Assembly: GCA_030386875.1 (NCBI GenBank)
Contig: CM059557.1
Span: forward strand, 62,326,514-62,390,513
Length of the DNA: 64,000 bases
Direction: 5' to 3'
Origin: Morinoia aosen
Taxonomy: Eukaryota > Arthropoda > Malacostraca > Amphipoda > Talitridae
Positions within the stretch are counted from its first letter, which is position 1. Each line of letters opens with the position of its first letter. The position numbers and the translations under genes were made by a program. Below the pieces are notes generated by a model. The model saw only the letters and a list, made by a program, of their open reading frames with translations. It was not told the origin of the DNA and made no database searches. Below, piece by piece: positions 36,051-47,500 of the stretch.

Positions 36051-36195
36051 CTTCCAGACACAGGGTCGATTTCAAAGAAGGGTTTGCCACTAAGTTCGTC
36101 AATGACATTCTTCTCAATGGCGTAAGTGAGGCTTGTGTGGCCGGTCTCCGCTGGGTCATCGTAGTCCGTCGCGCTCGCTGTCGCTACCAACACAC
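36051..36195 (-). CDS. Classical cadherin, exon (first visible): cadherin repeat start with DYDDP calcium motif
   Basis: Internal exon of a calcium-dependent cell-adhesion cadherin, extracellular part. Seen: acceptor CCCTGCTCAG just upstream (AG at 36197-36196) and donor AAG|GTACGT (GT at 36050-36049). The 145-bp exon begins with two bases completing a codon and ends with two bases of the next. It reads VLVATASATDYDDP, then TYAIEKNVIDE, then FFEIDPVSG. Known: ATDxDDP is the Ca2+-binding start of a cadherin repeat, and the IEKN...EIDPxSG block is typical of the CadN/DE-cadherin group. It joins in phase to the exon at 25973-26061. The preceding exon should end in one base of a codon; I did not find it up to 64000, so the upstream intron is either over 27 kb or hides a divergent exon. 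The next intron is about 10 kb. Confidence 0.88.
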
Positions 36196-39160
36196 CTGAG
36201 CAGGGCACGAGAAGTGCGGAATTTCTAGAGAAAATATGCTCTCGGATACGGATGTAAATTTATCTATTTAAACTTCATATTTAGGAATATGGAAGTGGAA
36301 TATTCGTTCTTGTCCCTCCCAATCCCGGTTTTTAACAGTGGCTGAATGATAAGCAAATGCATTTACATCGGACTTGTTTAGGAAGTACTTCATAGGTTTA
36401 ATTTATCTGTAACTAATTTAATAGTCAACTTCGGAGGACTTATTGGAGAAATAGGGTTAATAAAACGAAACGGGTCATCAAAAAAATTTTGTAGTCAAAG
36501 TATTATTACAAAGTAAGTGTGCAAAGAACACATCTTGTGTCTCCGATTGATCAGGAAATTATGGAAGTAAATTAAATGACTAGCGTGTTATATAATGTAA
36601 AGTTCAGTTTGCGAAGGTTTTTAAAAAAAGAATTTAATTACATGACTCGATAGTTGTTAGAAAAATGATTTTTCAACTGGGTTATTTACCATTCAAGATC
36701 GACTCCTACAAATAAGTCGAGGTCATACATCAGTGACGTAAAGCAGCGGATGTTGTCATGAGTGATTTAGCATGTTCTAATTATCCTTGAATCATGAATT
36801 TAGCTTTTATCGGCTTACTTTCCATGACATAGGTAAACCTAAAAATAATGTTTTTTTCATTTCCTTTAGTCGAATTTTACAACAAGTGTGTATTGAATTT
36901 GTGATCGTTACCGCACAGAATATTTAGGCATATAGGAGCGATTTAGTGAGCGGCCATTACAAGAGGTTGTATTAAAATGCGCTCATTGATGAACACTAAA
37001 GTAGTTATTTTCAACGAAATTTTGTTTTGAATAATGATTTAAAAATATTTACATGATATAAATAAATTACTGCAAGGCATCGAACTCCGCTTGTCAACCA
37101 TGGTATTAGCATAAAATGTGTTCTATTTGATAACCTCTTCAGAGAAACTATGCTGCTTTACTTCAACCCTTGTATTTTACAGATGTCAAGCTGAATTGAT
37201 ACACATCTGCACAGAACTGGTTGCTGCATTTTCACGGTTACCATCATTGGAAAATAATTTTACTTCTATTTTGTTCAAATTTTAGCTAATTTTCATCTTC
37301 AAGATTTCAGTAACATTTTTTCCGTACGAGATTTGACTCGAAAGTTAAAAGCCAAGTATTTTATTTCAAAGCTTGCCTCATCTTCTGACACCAAAAAGGA
37401 TTCATGAAAGTTATCTTCCATTTCTGTCTGGAAACATATTTCTACTAGGCACCATTAAATATCAGTAAAATAGAATTAAGTTAGATAATTTCTCAAATCT
37501 GAGATATCTTCCTAGAGACTAAGGTTGGAAATGCAGAATAAAATGGCGTCAAAGGGAACACGGAACATTGCAGTGTCACTAAATTTATTGCAGGGGAAGA
37601 CGCCTCAGCTCAAGTGTTGTCAGCTGGCAGCGTCGTAATATTACTTTCCCCAGAGGGAGAAAACGTTTGCAGAGTCATGTGACGAAAGGTCGAAAGTTCA
37701 ATCCGCAATCTTAAAGGAAAGGTCAAATACGTTCACAAATTTTACTTTACCGGCAAGGAACCTGAAATTTTTCAAAATTTACAATTCAAACATACAATTT
37801 GTTGTTTATAAATATGAATGTAACACAATATATTCCCCGGGAATCGAATCATTCTGGTTGTAAAAATTATTAAAACCCTGTCAAACTCAATCGCTTTTAT
37901 ACCCAAATAGTTGTAACCCAACATCGCCAAAACTCAAATGCAAATGTGGATGCCTAAATATGAAGATTAGATCATGAATTATATTATTCAACCTTAATCA
38001 CGCAAAGATCTTCACAGGAGTGGGTGGCGGAAGGCATCATTTTGCATGAAATCAGGGGAACATGGATTCAACACGCAAGGTGTGTAGCGACATCCTAAGC
38101 AAAGAAATACCACGATTAAAACAAGTATGCAAAACAAAACTAAAGCGGAAAAAACTAAGAGGTGCTGTAAAACCACACAGTAAACGTGAAAATAATAATC
38201 CGAAACTAAACAAACTTAATTTCAACAAAAAGAAGGTTTCCTAAACTTCAGCTTTGGGCCTCCTCACATCGCCCTCCTGAATCGTAAAATAAAAAAATCG
38301 CTCCATACCTATGTGCTTAGCAGTGATGTTGAAGTGACGTTGGAAGGGATGCGCTTAGGAAACACAAATAAAATTCATATACTGTAAAAGATTGAGTTCT
38401 TCATAAGTATAGAACAAATCCTGCAAATGACCGTAAGTTTGAGTGAGCGCTTCATAACAGAAATTACAGAAAATCAATGCTAAAATCAGCGATTAATTCA
38501 TTCACTCGTTGTGAGTGTGATACAAAAATATTCATGTGGTCTAGAAAAATTTTTCTCGTTACATATTTAGCAACTGATGAAATTAGACGTCATAACAGAA
38601 AAAAAAATGTACAATAGTTATTTTGGCATATTCGTCTCTCATTTTAACAGTTTTTTCGCACAGTTGAGAAGTTGAACGAAGTTGGCTAATATCCTTATGT
38701 GTTATATTTTTTAACGTATACATATGAACATGCATTTATGTGATGATCTGAAAATAATCGTCCTAGAATAAATTTTTCATGTACTTTCGCACACGACAAC
38801 GTCTAAGAGACGTAAACTTTTTCAAGGCTGAATTTGTGGTTTTCGACTGATAATGATATAAGTTAGATACTCATCCGATTTACTGAGCTCATCTCGGGAG
38901 TTTTGTCATTACATCTAATCCATTTTAGGGCGAAAAAAATATTTTAGTGCATATTAAGGAAACGATCAATAAGCTGTGAGGGTTTTGCCACAAGTTTCCT
39001 AACAGCGGCTGCGTCACCGTATTAAGCAACCCGCAGCGGCTCGGGACAGCGCGCTCCGGAGCCTTGTTAGAAGGTCGCCAAATTGGGTTTTCAGAGAGTT
39101 TAGTGACGGCACCAACAGACTCTGTTGAATTACTTGAACTTCTTGCTTATATCAGTACAG

Positions 39161-39344
39161 CAGGGGTTCCAAACCTGTTTTCGCCCCTCACCTCTCAAGA
39201 AATTTCATTCGAATCTTGCACCCCCTGAAGTTAAAATGCCAACACACAGCTAATACGATTTATTTACATGAACTTCTCTCGCATCCCCTGGAATATGGTC
39301 TCGCACCCCCGGGGGATACGAGCACCCGAGGTTGGGAACTCTTG
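39161..39344. mobile_element. Short hAT-type MITE
   Basis: Starts CAGGGGTTCCAAACCTGT and ends with the inverse of CAAGAGTTCCCAACCTCG; 13 of 18 end bases agree. The internal sequence is C-rich and non-coding. The CAGNGGTTCCCAACCT end is characteristic of many hAT MITEs. Candidate 8-bp target duplications CAGTACAG (39153-39160) and CCTTAGAG (39345-39352) agree at only 5 of 8 positions, consistent with age. Confidence 0.7.
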
Positions 39345-39686
39345 CCTTAGAGCATTTGAGGGGCAGGTTTTTTTACTTAGCGTTGCTGAGCTATATCAAC
39401 TTTAGTGCTATAGGCAGACTACATACTTATGCTCTACAAATAGGTATAGGTTTTATAAATTCGAAACGATTTCCAATTGTCTGGCTTAAAACTAAAGGTT
39501 TAGTTTCGGTGTATGTCTGCAATTTTCAAAATCCAAGTTTCAGGGGTGATTCTGTAATTGTTCCCATTTTAGGTGATAGCTGTTTGGTGAGATTGTTGGA
39601 GATTCACTGAGCAGGAAGGCTCACGAAAGCACGCACTTTCGGATCTACGGTTGTATTTAAAGAGTTGTCTATATAGATGTATATGT

Positions 39687-39723
39687 TGACGTCATGTTGA
39701 TAGATGTAACGTTAATGACGTCA
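39687..39723. promoter_or_regulatory. Two perfect CRE palindromes TGACGTCA
   Basis: TGACGTCA at 39687-39694 and 39716-39723, each followed by TGT, 29 bp apart and abutting a (TA)11 run (39726-39747). TGACGTCA is the canonical CREB/ATF site. Whether the pair is functional or a small duplication is unknown; no transcript start can be placed. Confidence 0.45.
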
Positions 39724-39725
39724 TG

Positions 39726-39747
39726 TATATATATATATATATATATA
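39726..39747. repeat. (TA)n microsatellite
   Basis: Eleven uninterrupted TA dinucleotides. Confidence 0.9.
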
Positions 39748-41432
39748 GATATGAACGAGTCAAGCGTTTGCTCTAGTCGTAACCTTATCAGAAACTTAAA
39801 AATGAAGAAAATTCTAAATAAATTAATCATCTTTTCTATAAAAACACGGAGTCCATATCCATCAACAGTTCAAAAACCAAATCATTACGTTTCTGAGATG
39901 AAACATCAATGTACAATGAATGGTAGGTATTCAAAAAAGTGGGGAGAAAAAAAAACTAATAATTTCAAAATGAAAGCATATTACGCAAAACATAGGTATA
40001 AAATAAAGTTGAAGAGGGAATTAAGAGGTTTTTACCTAATTATTGTTTCCACAGCGTATGAACTGCCCATATTGATCAGTTCAGAGTTGCGCTTGACTTT
40101 ATTCATATAGCCGTCACACACATACACGCCCACATATGAAACAAAGAGCAGACACAGCACTTGTAAAAGATTCAAACTTTAGGTAAAAAAACATAGTTAA
40201 ACTTGTTGATTTAACGTCAGAGTATTTAAAAAAATATTATACAGAGCATATGGTTATGCAATATAATAATTGCAAAAGATTTGATCAGTAGGGATGCAGA
40301 TTCATTTAAACTCCTTGAATTAACATCAAAGTATTGAAAAAGAAAAAAATATTAGATACAATGTATAATTATTGACAGAAGAAAAATATACAAAAGAAAC
40401 AACGTTGTAGAATACGTTTATTGACGCAAATCTTTCAGAATATAATTAATCCATCTTCAGAGCTGGAAGAAATAAATTGTTTTTTCAGACATGAATAGGA
40501 TAGCTAAGGTCTGAGAAAAATACAAAGTATACACAAAAAAAAATTCTAACGACTAATGCTCCGGAAATCACTGTTCATGTTACTTAATTAGGAACGGAAG
40601 GCCAATGAATATTTTCTGTCTCGGTACGGGCGAAGTTATAGAAGGAGGGTAAATTTTCTGACCATTTGATTAACTAGATATTTTGAATGTTACTCGAAAA
40701 AAAAGATCTGTAGAAATTCTATTTCATTGTGTAATATTTGGTATGTGCTTGAAATTCAATAGGCTCTATATACGTAATGAACTTTTTACACACGATTAAA
40801 AATTCACTGGATCAGTTGTTTTTAAACTGAAAACTCACACGAGGACTGGCACTGCTATGACGCGATAGCACTGCTGTGCATTGATGGTGCAAAACGCGAA
40901 CTGATTTACTAGCCTCCTGCTTACTTCAACTCCTAACGCACCTGCTGTTTTTCCTGTGTACACTGGTAAAGAAGCAAACGTGAAAACACAGCTGCTTCAA
41001 TGGAGATAACATAACTGTTCTCATGAGAGCAGAACTCAAAGCAAGCGGCCATAATACGTAGTATAAACTGAATGCACTCAATGATCCTTTACACTCACAC
41101 CTAATTTACGAGCATATGGTTGCGCGAGAATGAGTTAATTTTTCTAACTCTCCTCGCAGGATTGCGTTGTATAAACAACGGTGTGGGCTCATGAATGGGA
41201 ATCAAGCGATTCTGTGTTGCCAATACGAAAATCCAATTAATTTCTATTATGATTTGCAGTATTACATCAGTCGAGTGATATTCTATATGGCGCTCGTTTA
41301 TTCTGGAAGATCCTTTGCCGCGCGCAGTAGTAAATTTTCATATACTTCAATCATAAGCGAAATAACAGTATTCAGTTGCAGTATCAACAATATTACAAGA
41401 TGATAGAGTTTTACTCACTAAAATTTTTCATA

Positions 41433-41436
41433 CTGT
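41433..41436. repeat. Target-site duplication CTGT, left copy
   Basis: CTGT directly before the 5' LTR. The same four bases follow the 3' LTR at 52569-52572. Four-base duplications are usual for several Gypsy lineages. Confidence 0.85.
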
Positions 41437-43160
41437 TGTCGAGAATATGTTCAGAATGATCTAATTTTGCGAATTAAAAATGAAAATTCTTGTAAGTGTG
41501 TGTAATGTAACAAATTTGTGCTTACGTAAAAAGTTGTGTCTTGAAATGTCTCAGATAATCCCAGCAGCCAGAGGGGTCGCTTCAACATGAATGTTTTATG
41601 TCGCTTCAACATGTATGTTTTTACGCCTGTATGTTTTCTTTCAACTCAGCAATGTTAGGAGGCTGTGATAAGGTGCGAGAGCCAAACGATGTATGTTTAC
41701 AGTGTGTCTTGTTTCTGGAGGGGCCTATGTTGTGGTTATGCGAGCGAGCCTTGGGAAACTCGATACGGTCGAAAAAACGCCTACCCAAGCGCGAACAAAG
41801 TCGCCTTGTAGTCAAAGATAAATCGAGACACTCAGACCGAGAGAGTCGGCAAACCAACGGTCGGTTCGAAGGAGCTGAGCGTGAGAAGAAAAATGATGCT
41901 AAGAAAGAAATAAAGGCAAGCGGCGGCACTACCAATTAGAAAAGAGGTAGGCGGGCACTCCGAGGCTCCTAAGATTCTCATAGGCCGAAGGAGAGAGTTC
42001 TCAACCCTCGAAGAGAATGCGCCAGGGCTCAAGGCGTCGGAGGAACAATGGACAGTTCGACCGGCGTAACCGTAACGTGAGGTGCAACCAAGAAACGCGG
42101 GTGTGTTCACAATAACAAGCGTGCTTAATGCAATAATAAGAAAAGTGGCTATATTGAAAATTATACTAAGTTTCACGCTATAATGTAATCCAGAAAGTAA
42201 CACATTCTCGTTTCACTTGCAGAAATTTTACGTGTTCCCGTCACCACGTTCACAAAGGGGAAATTTATCAAAACATAACCCACCGTGGGAGTTATTGATG
42301 GAACATGGAGATGCTGCACTAGAAGGGAGGGCAAGAGATGCATTTTAAAAAAAAAAAAAAGAAAGAGTAAAGATAGTGTTGAGATAAATATTGCGATAAT
42401 TCATTGTCATTCACACACTGATGCGCTTAAAAAGTAACAAGTTAAATTTTTATCTTTGACAGGCGGGACGGTAATTCAGTCATACATCTGAGGATTGATC
42501 AGCTCGAATGAAGGGAATCGACGTGTGAACATGCTGAAACGTAATGAGCAAGATGACGTCATCACTAGACATTTTCTGAACAGTGCACAAGACAGGCCTT
42601 TGAACTGAAGCGAGTCGCGGACGAATTTTGTGGTTGAAGTGACCTTCGCCTACTGGGCTGCTGGGGGGCGCTGAGACATTGTAGGCATTATTTGTGTTGT
42701 GTTTGGATGCATAAGCAATCTGCGGTTAAAGGCTGGCCAGCCAAATTTCTGTGTAATTATGTGTGCAGTAGGTCATTTGACGTATGCTATTTGCTTGCAT
42801 TACTTAATTGGAATTGTTCCTGACACCAATCATTGTGTGTGCGCTCATTGATGTTTGTATTACTTATAGCTGGGAATTATAAATGTTAAGCATAATTCAC
42901 CCTGTGTATCATGCCCCACAATATTAGAAGCAATCGATCGTAATGCAACGGAGGGCGCCCAGAAAATGCGCTGCGTAAGTGGGTCAGCGATCCCCGGTGA
43001 GTACCTTTATTTTAGTATATGTGCTGTAATTGCCGATGATAATTCATTTAATTTGTGTTGTGTATATAGCCTGGAGGTGTGCCATTCCTCTATTCCGAGA
43101 ACCTGATCTTCTTGTTAATGAATTGTTAACAAGGAGGTGAAGGGACGATTTCTCGTGACA
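41437..43160 (+). repeat. 5' LTR, 1724 bp
   Basis: TG...CA-bounded repeat matching 50858-52568. By eye the copies differ by about five substitutions (including A/T changes at an internal A-tract edge), a 2-bp indel in TGTGTG near 42762 and an 11-bp indel at TTGTTAATGAATTGTTAACA near 43115. A candidate TATAAA lies at 42878-42883 and a palindromic CRE TGACGTCA at 42554-42561, consistent with a promoter in the right third. Open frames of 104-123 codons on both strands of the LTR have no recognisable product. Confidence 0.95.
42554..42561. promoter_or_regulatory. CRE-type palindrome within the LTR
   Basis: TGACGTCA within the longer palindrome GATGACGTCATC, about 320 bp upstream of the candidate TATAAA, and conserved in the 3' LTR at 51975-51982. 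It is a plausible CREB/ATF or AP-1-like input to element transcription; that role is inference. Confidence 0.45.
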
Positions 43161-43526
43161 TCCGAATTTGGTGAGATCAACACGATCGCTTTGTAATATT
43201 TTGTGAGTGTAGTATTGCATTGTATTTTTTTTTTTTTGCGTAGTTATTTCATGTGCAAAACGTACAGAAATTCAGTAGAGGTACATGTCTCGTAGTGATG
43301 ATTTTCTGTGTTCCGGTGTGAGAAGCCAGCAAGCACACGGCCATATAGATCAAGAAAGTGAAAGCGGTTATAGAAGTGATAAGTTTGAGTGAGAAAATTC
43401 TGGTGGGTTCACTCGATTAATTTCAAAGTTTCAGTAAAAGTTTTACAGTGAGTAGGTGTGGAAAACATTTGAGTGATCGCAAATTTTTGAGTTTTTGGAG
43501 AAAGTGAATAGGAGAAGATCGACACT
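43161..43526 (+). other. Gypsy leader region with possible primer-binding site
   Basis: 366 bp between LTR and gag. A TGG that could open a tRNA primer-binding site lies at 43169 (TGGTGAGATCAACACG), eight bases after the LTR. I could not match it to a particular tRNA, so the site is tentative. A T-run lies near 43225. No upstream open frame of note. Confidence 0.4.
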
Positions 43527-44546
43527 ATGCCTGCCCGTGGGAGAAGGAATCACGACCGCAGAAATGCGCCAGCAACGCCACCCCGACCCGAAGAGGAAGC
43601 AGTAAACATGCCCGTGGTAACGAGTTGCGTGGGGGCCATTGGTGCTAAATTCAGGAGGGGCGATAATGTGGGGGAACATATGGCAAGATTGAAGTTTTTG
43701 ACGGGTAATCTGAATAACAGTGAGCAGGTGAAAGCCTTCTTCCTATGCCTAGGTCAACAAGAGGCAAAGGAGTGCAATCTAATAATTGATACACTAACGA
43801 ACCTGCGAGAAGCAGAAACATGGCTGCGCTCTTACGCTGATCAAGTTGAACATCCGACGCAAGCGCTGTTTGAAATAGTGACCAAGAAGCAAACAAGCCG
43901 AGAAGGAGTTTCAGAATATCTGACGCGCCTGGAAAGGCTGTACAACGAGAATTATCTAGAAAATCCGGAACGAGTCCTTGTAGATTTGATGTGGCTCGGA
44001 TTAAGGGAGAACATCACGAGACCCTTTCGAAGTGATGCGCGACCTACGACAGTACAAGAATTAAGGGACATGGCAATCGAAGTGGAAAATCGACGGATAG
44101 TACCAGTGCCAAGGGAAACGACAGAGAAGAGGGAACCGGAGAGAGAAAGAGCGCAGCGAAGCGAGAGGAGGCCACAGCATGAGACTGCACGTGTCGGCCA
44201 TACGATGCGGCATTCACCACAACGGCCTAGAGGCTACCGCCATGAAGTGCCACCCTGGAGAGAAAGGAACAGACAGATACGACACTCTCCTTATCATCGA
44301 AGAGGAAATTATGAAGCACCCCACTGGAGCGAAAAAGGCAGACTTAGGAGTCATCAGCACCAAATTTACCACACAAGAGAACCACAGCCGCAACCGGAAG
44401 TAACACCTGCACCTGCAATGGACTTGGCACAGTATAAAGCGGTGCCACCGCCGTGCGTCAACTGTGGAAGATTTGGGCACCTAAGAGCTAATTGCAGAGT
44501 GCAACAGTTTGCAGGACAGCTAAAAAACGGAATAGGAGACCGTTAG
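43527..44546 (+). CDS. gag: Gypsy Gag polyprotein, 339 aa
   Basis: Structural protein forming the retrotransposon capsid and binding its RNA. The ATG at 43527 is the first in this frame after the leader. Residues about 50-165 fit the retrotransposon gag (capsid) fold (FLCLGQQEAKE, then FEIVTKKQTSREGVSEYLTR and LMWLGLRENI). Residues about 175-290 are a strongly basic Arg-rich nucleocapsid-like stretch. A single CCHC zinc knuckle CVNCGRFGHLRANC occupies residues 310-323 (C310, C313, H318, C323). The frame ends at TAG 44546, just after a slippery heptamer that leads into pol. Intact, with no stops. Confidence 0.93.
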   Translation: MPARGRRNHDRRNAPATPPRPEEEAVNMPVVTSCVGAIGAKFRRGDNVGEHMARLKFLTGNLNNSEQVKAFFLCLGQQEAKECNLIIDTLTNLREAETWLRSYADQVEHPTQALFEIVTKKQTSREGVSEYLTRLERLYNENYLENPERVLVDLMWLGLRENITRPFRSDARPTTVQELRDMAIEVENRRIVPVPRETTEKREPERERAQRSERRPQHETARVGHTMRHSPQRPRGYRHEVPPWRERNRQIRHSPYHRRGNYEAPHWSEKGRLRSHQHQIYHTREPQPQPEVTPAPAMDLAQYKAVPPPCVNCGRFGHLRANCRVQQFAGQLKNGIGDR

Positions 44547-47500
44547 CTCCAATAATAAATCCCAGCGTGATACTCCAAGTGAATGGTAAACCTGTTACCG
44601 CACTTCTTGATACCGGAGCAAATATATGCTTGGTTAAAGAGCGTGTGGTTGCGGGAATTAAAAATGCTAGTGTGAAAGGAACATCGACTGCATTAAAAAC
44701 AATTGGAGAGGAACCCGTGCCGGTGCTGGGAAAGATTAATGTGCCAATCAAAGTTAACGGTCAGAAAATTGTACAGAGATGCTTTGTTGTGAAGGAAAAT
44801 GCATTCCCAGGAGACCTGCTAATAGGGGTGGAAGTAATGAACAAAGTCAACGCAAAGATAGACTTCGGAAAATGTAGGGCATCCTTCTTTGGAACTCACG
44901 TGAACATGTTTTCAGCACCAGGACACGCTTCTCCGAAAATTCTGTGTGTAACGCGGGAAGAAACATCTGTAACTCTGGCTGAGGACATTACAGTGAAGCC
45001 TCGCACGCAAGCCATGGTAAAGTGCCGAGCAGATGGCAAGTTTGATGGGAAGGAAGTAATTTTAGAGCCTAGAATTAAGTGGGCGCCGTACGTCGGAGCC
45101 ACCGCTGCAAAGGTACAAAACGGGTATGTTTTGATGCCTGTACTTAACCCTTTTGCCGAAGAAATCGCTCTGACTGAAGGAGCAATAATTGCAACATGCC
45201 ACGAAATCTCGAATGAAGCTGCAACTGCAGAAGAAAACAATGCGGAAAATAGCGAAGCAGAAAATCGCCGCAGAGAGAAGCGCTTTCAGCAAATTGATGA
45301 GCTTGACCTCAGTTACTTGGATGCTGAAAAACAAGGACAAGTCAGAAACCTGCTCAAGGAATATCACAAGACGATTAGTGCAGACGAGATGGATATTGGC
45401 CACGTGAAAGGAGTGAAATACAAGATTTTGCTGAGTGATTACAGGCCAATTCAAACGAAAGGATGGCGTATTCCGTACTCCAGCCAAGAAATTATTGATA
45501 AAAAGGTCTCGGAGATGATCGAAAGTGGAGTTGTGCAAGAGAGTACAAGTGCTTGGAAAAACCCGCTCGTACTCGTAAAGAAGCCAGGAGGAGGCCACAG
45601 AGTTTGCCTTGATTTGCGAGCTGTAAACATGCGGGTGATAAACGAACATTATCCGATTCCACACATTGTAGGGACACTGGAGGAGGTGGCTGGCAAAGAA
45701 TACTATTCCATTGTCGATGCAAAATCAGCCTTCCATCAAATTGAGCTAGATGAAGAAAGTAAGCAGTACACGGCATTTCAGACTCGACAAGGCAACTTCG
45801 AGTACGCTCGGCTGCCTATGGGACTCAAGTGCTCAACATCAGTGTACCAGAGAGTAATTTGTCATGTTCTGAAAAGGCAGCTTGGAAAATTCGCCGCTAT
45901 TTATTTGGACGATGTGTGCGTTAGCTCTATGACTTTTGAGAAGCACCTAGAAAATTTGAGGGAAGTGTTGCATGAATTTCAATGTGCCGGAGTCAAAATA
46001 GGCTTGGACAAGTGCAAATTTGCGCAAAAACAAGTGAAGTACCTAGGATGTTACATCAGTCGTGAGGGACTTGTTCCAGACCCCAAAAATGTTGAGGCCA
46101 TGCAAAATTACCCTAGGCCCACAACCGCACGCAAAGTCCGCTCGTTTGTAGCAGCGCTCAACTTCTATCGGCGGTTCATCCCGCACTTTGCCACAACCGC
46201 TGCACCTCTTAATGCACTGACTAAGAAGGGCCAAAAATTCAAGTGGAATGAACAACACGAACAAGCCTTCTGTAAACTTAAGCAGCTCATGATAGAAGCT
46301 CCAGTTCTGAAGAAACCTTCTCTTAATGAGACGTATTACTTGAGCTGTGATGCCTCAAATGAGGGCTCTGGCGCGGTCCTTGCGCAAAAATGTAATGGTA
46401 AGGAACAACCGATTGGATACTTCAGCAAAAGATTCAATGATGCTGAAAAACGTTATTCAATAACGGAGCGTGAAGGATTGGCAGTGGTTGCCGCTGTAAA
46501 TCACTTCTCACCTTATCTATACGGCAATAAATTTGTCGTGATCACAGATCACACTGCCCTCAAATATTTGTTCAAAGGTAAGAACACCAAGAACAATAGA
46601 ATTATGAGGTGGGCACTAACACTCTCACAGTATGATTTTGAGGTAATTTATCGGCCTGGAGCGCAGAACGTGGTGCCCGACGCATTGTCGAGAAACATTG
46701 CGAACGATAACGAAGAAGAAAATCGAGATGACGAGGCCCCTAAAACAGTGTTCGTCACGACGATGTTAGATGAAACTCCCAGCGTACAAGAGGCGGAAAG
46801 CAGCTTGCGGCAAGAAAATGTGCGAGCAGAACAATTGAAAGACCCTGTTTGGGGGCCTGTGTTGAAGTATCTTGAAGGTGACAAATCAGGGGACGCTCCA
46901 AGTCTCGCTCTAAAACCCGAAATCTTCACCGACGGAGGCATATTGTATTTCAAAAAGACACAACGAAAGCCTAATAGAACAAGGCACTTAATCGTTGTGC
47001 CAGACGCTCTGAGGGAAGCAGCAATAACGTTAGCGCATGATAGCACAATCGCTGCACACCAAGGTCGTGCTAAAACGTGGAAAAAGCTCATGGAATTTGG
47101 GTACTGGATTAACATGTCGCGCGACGTTAACAAATACATCGATTCGTGCATGCAATGCCAGAAACGTAAGATCAACAATCGCATTTGTGTTAGCATGGGT
47201 TCATTCCCTGAAATTGACAAGCCTCTGGACAGAATAGGTGTTGATTTGATTGAAATGCCAGTCTCGAATGAGGGCCACAAATACATCTTAACCGTGGTTG
47301 ATCACTTCAGTAGATATGTCGCTGCTTTCCCACTCAGAAGCAAGACAACTGAGGAAGTTACTCGAGCGTTAACTAAATTCGTAACCACGTATGGCCCTGC
47401 GAAAACGCTCGTCTCAGACAGAGGTACAGAGTTCACATCAACATTGTTCCGTAACGTGTGCGAAAGATTAAAGATAAAATATCACAACACCTCATCGTAT

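Larger units (their letters stand above)
36196..41432. other. Gene-free stretch upstream of the first visible cadherin exon
   Basis: AT-rich. It holds a hAT MITE (39161-39344), two CRE palindromes next to a (TA)n run (39687-39747) and a degenerate direct repeat pair near 40199 and 40311. A 138-codon open frame at 39694-40110 runs through the (TA)n run and is judged fortuitous. No cadherin exon was found here. Confidence 0.5.

Noticed and set aside
37560..37740. Weak B-box-like AGTTCAATCCG suggesting another SINE
   Set aside because: The B box has mismatches and no convincing A box was found at the right distance.
39694..40110. 138-codon plus-strand frame
   Set aside because: It reads through a (TA)n microsatellite (YIYIYI), is Lys/Asn-rich as expected of AT-rich DNA, and has no recognisable domain.
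41598..42203. Open frames of 104 to 123 codons in the 5' LTR (repeated at 51019-51624)
   Set aside because: They overlap on both strands inside the LTR and match no retroelement protein. Presence in both copies only reflects LTR duplication.
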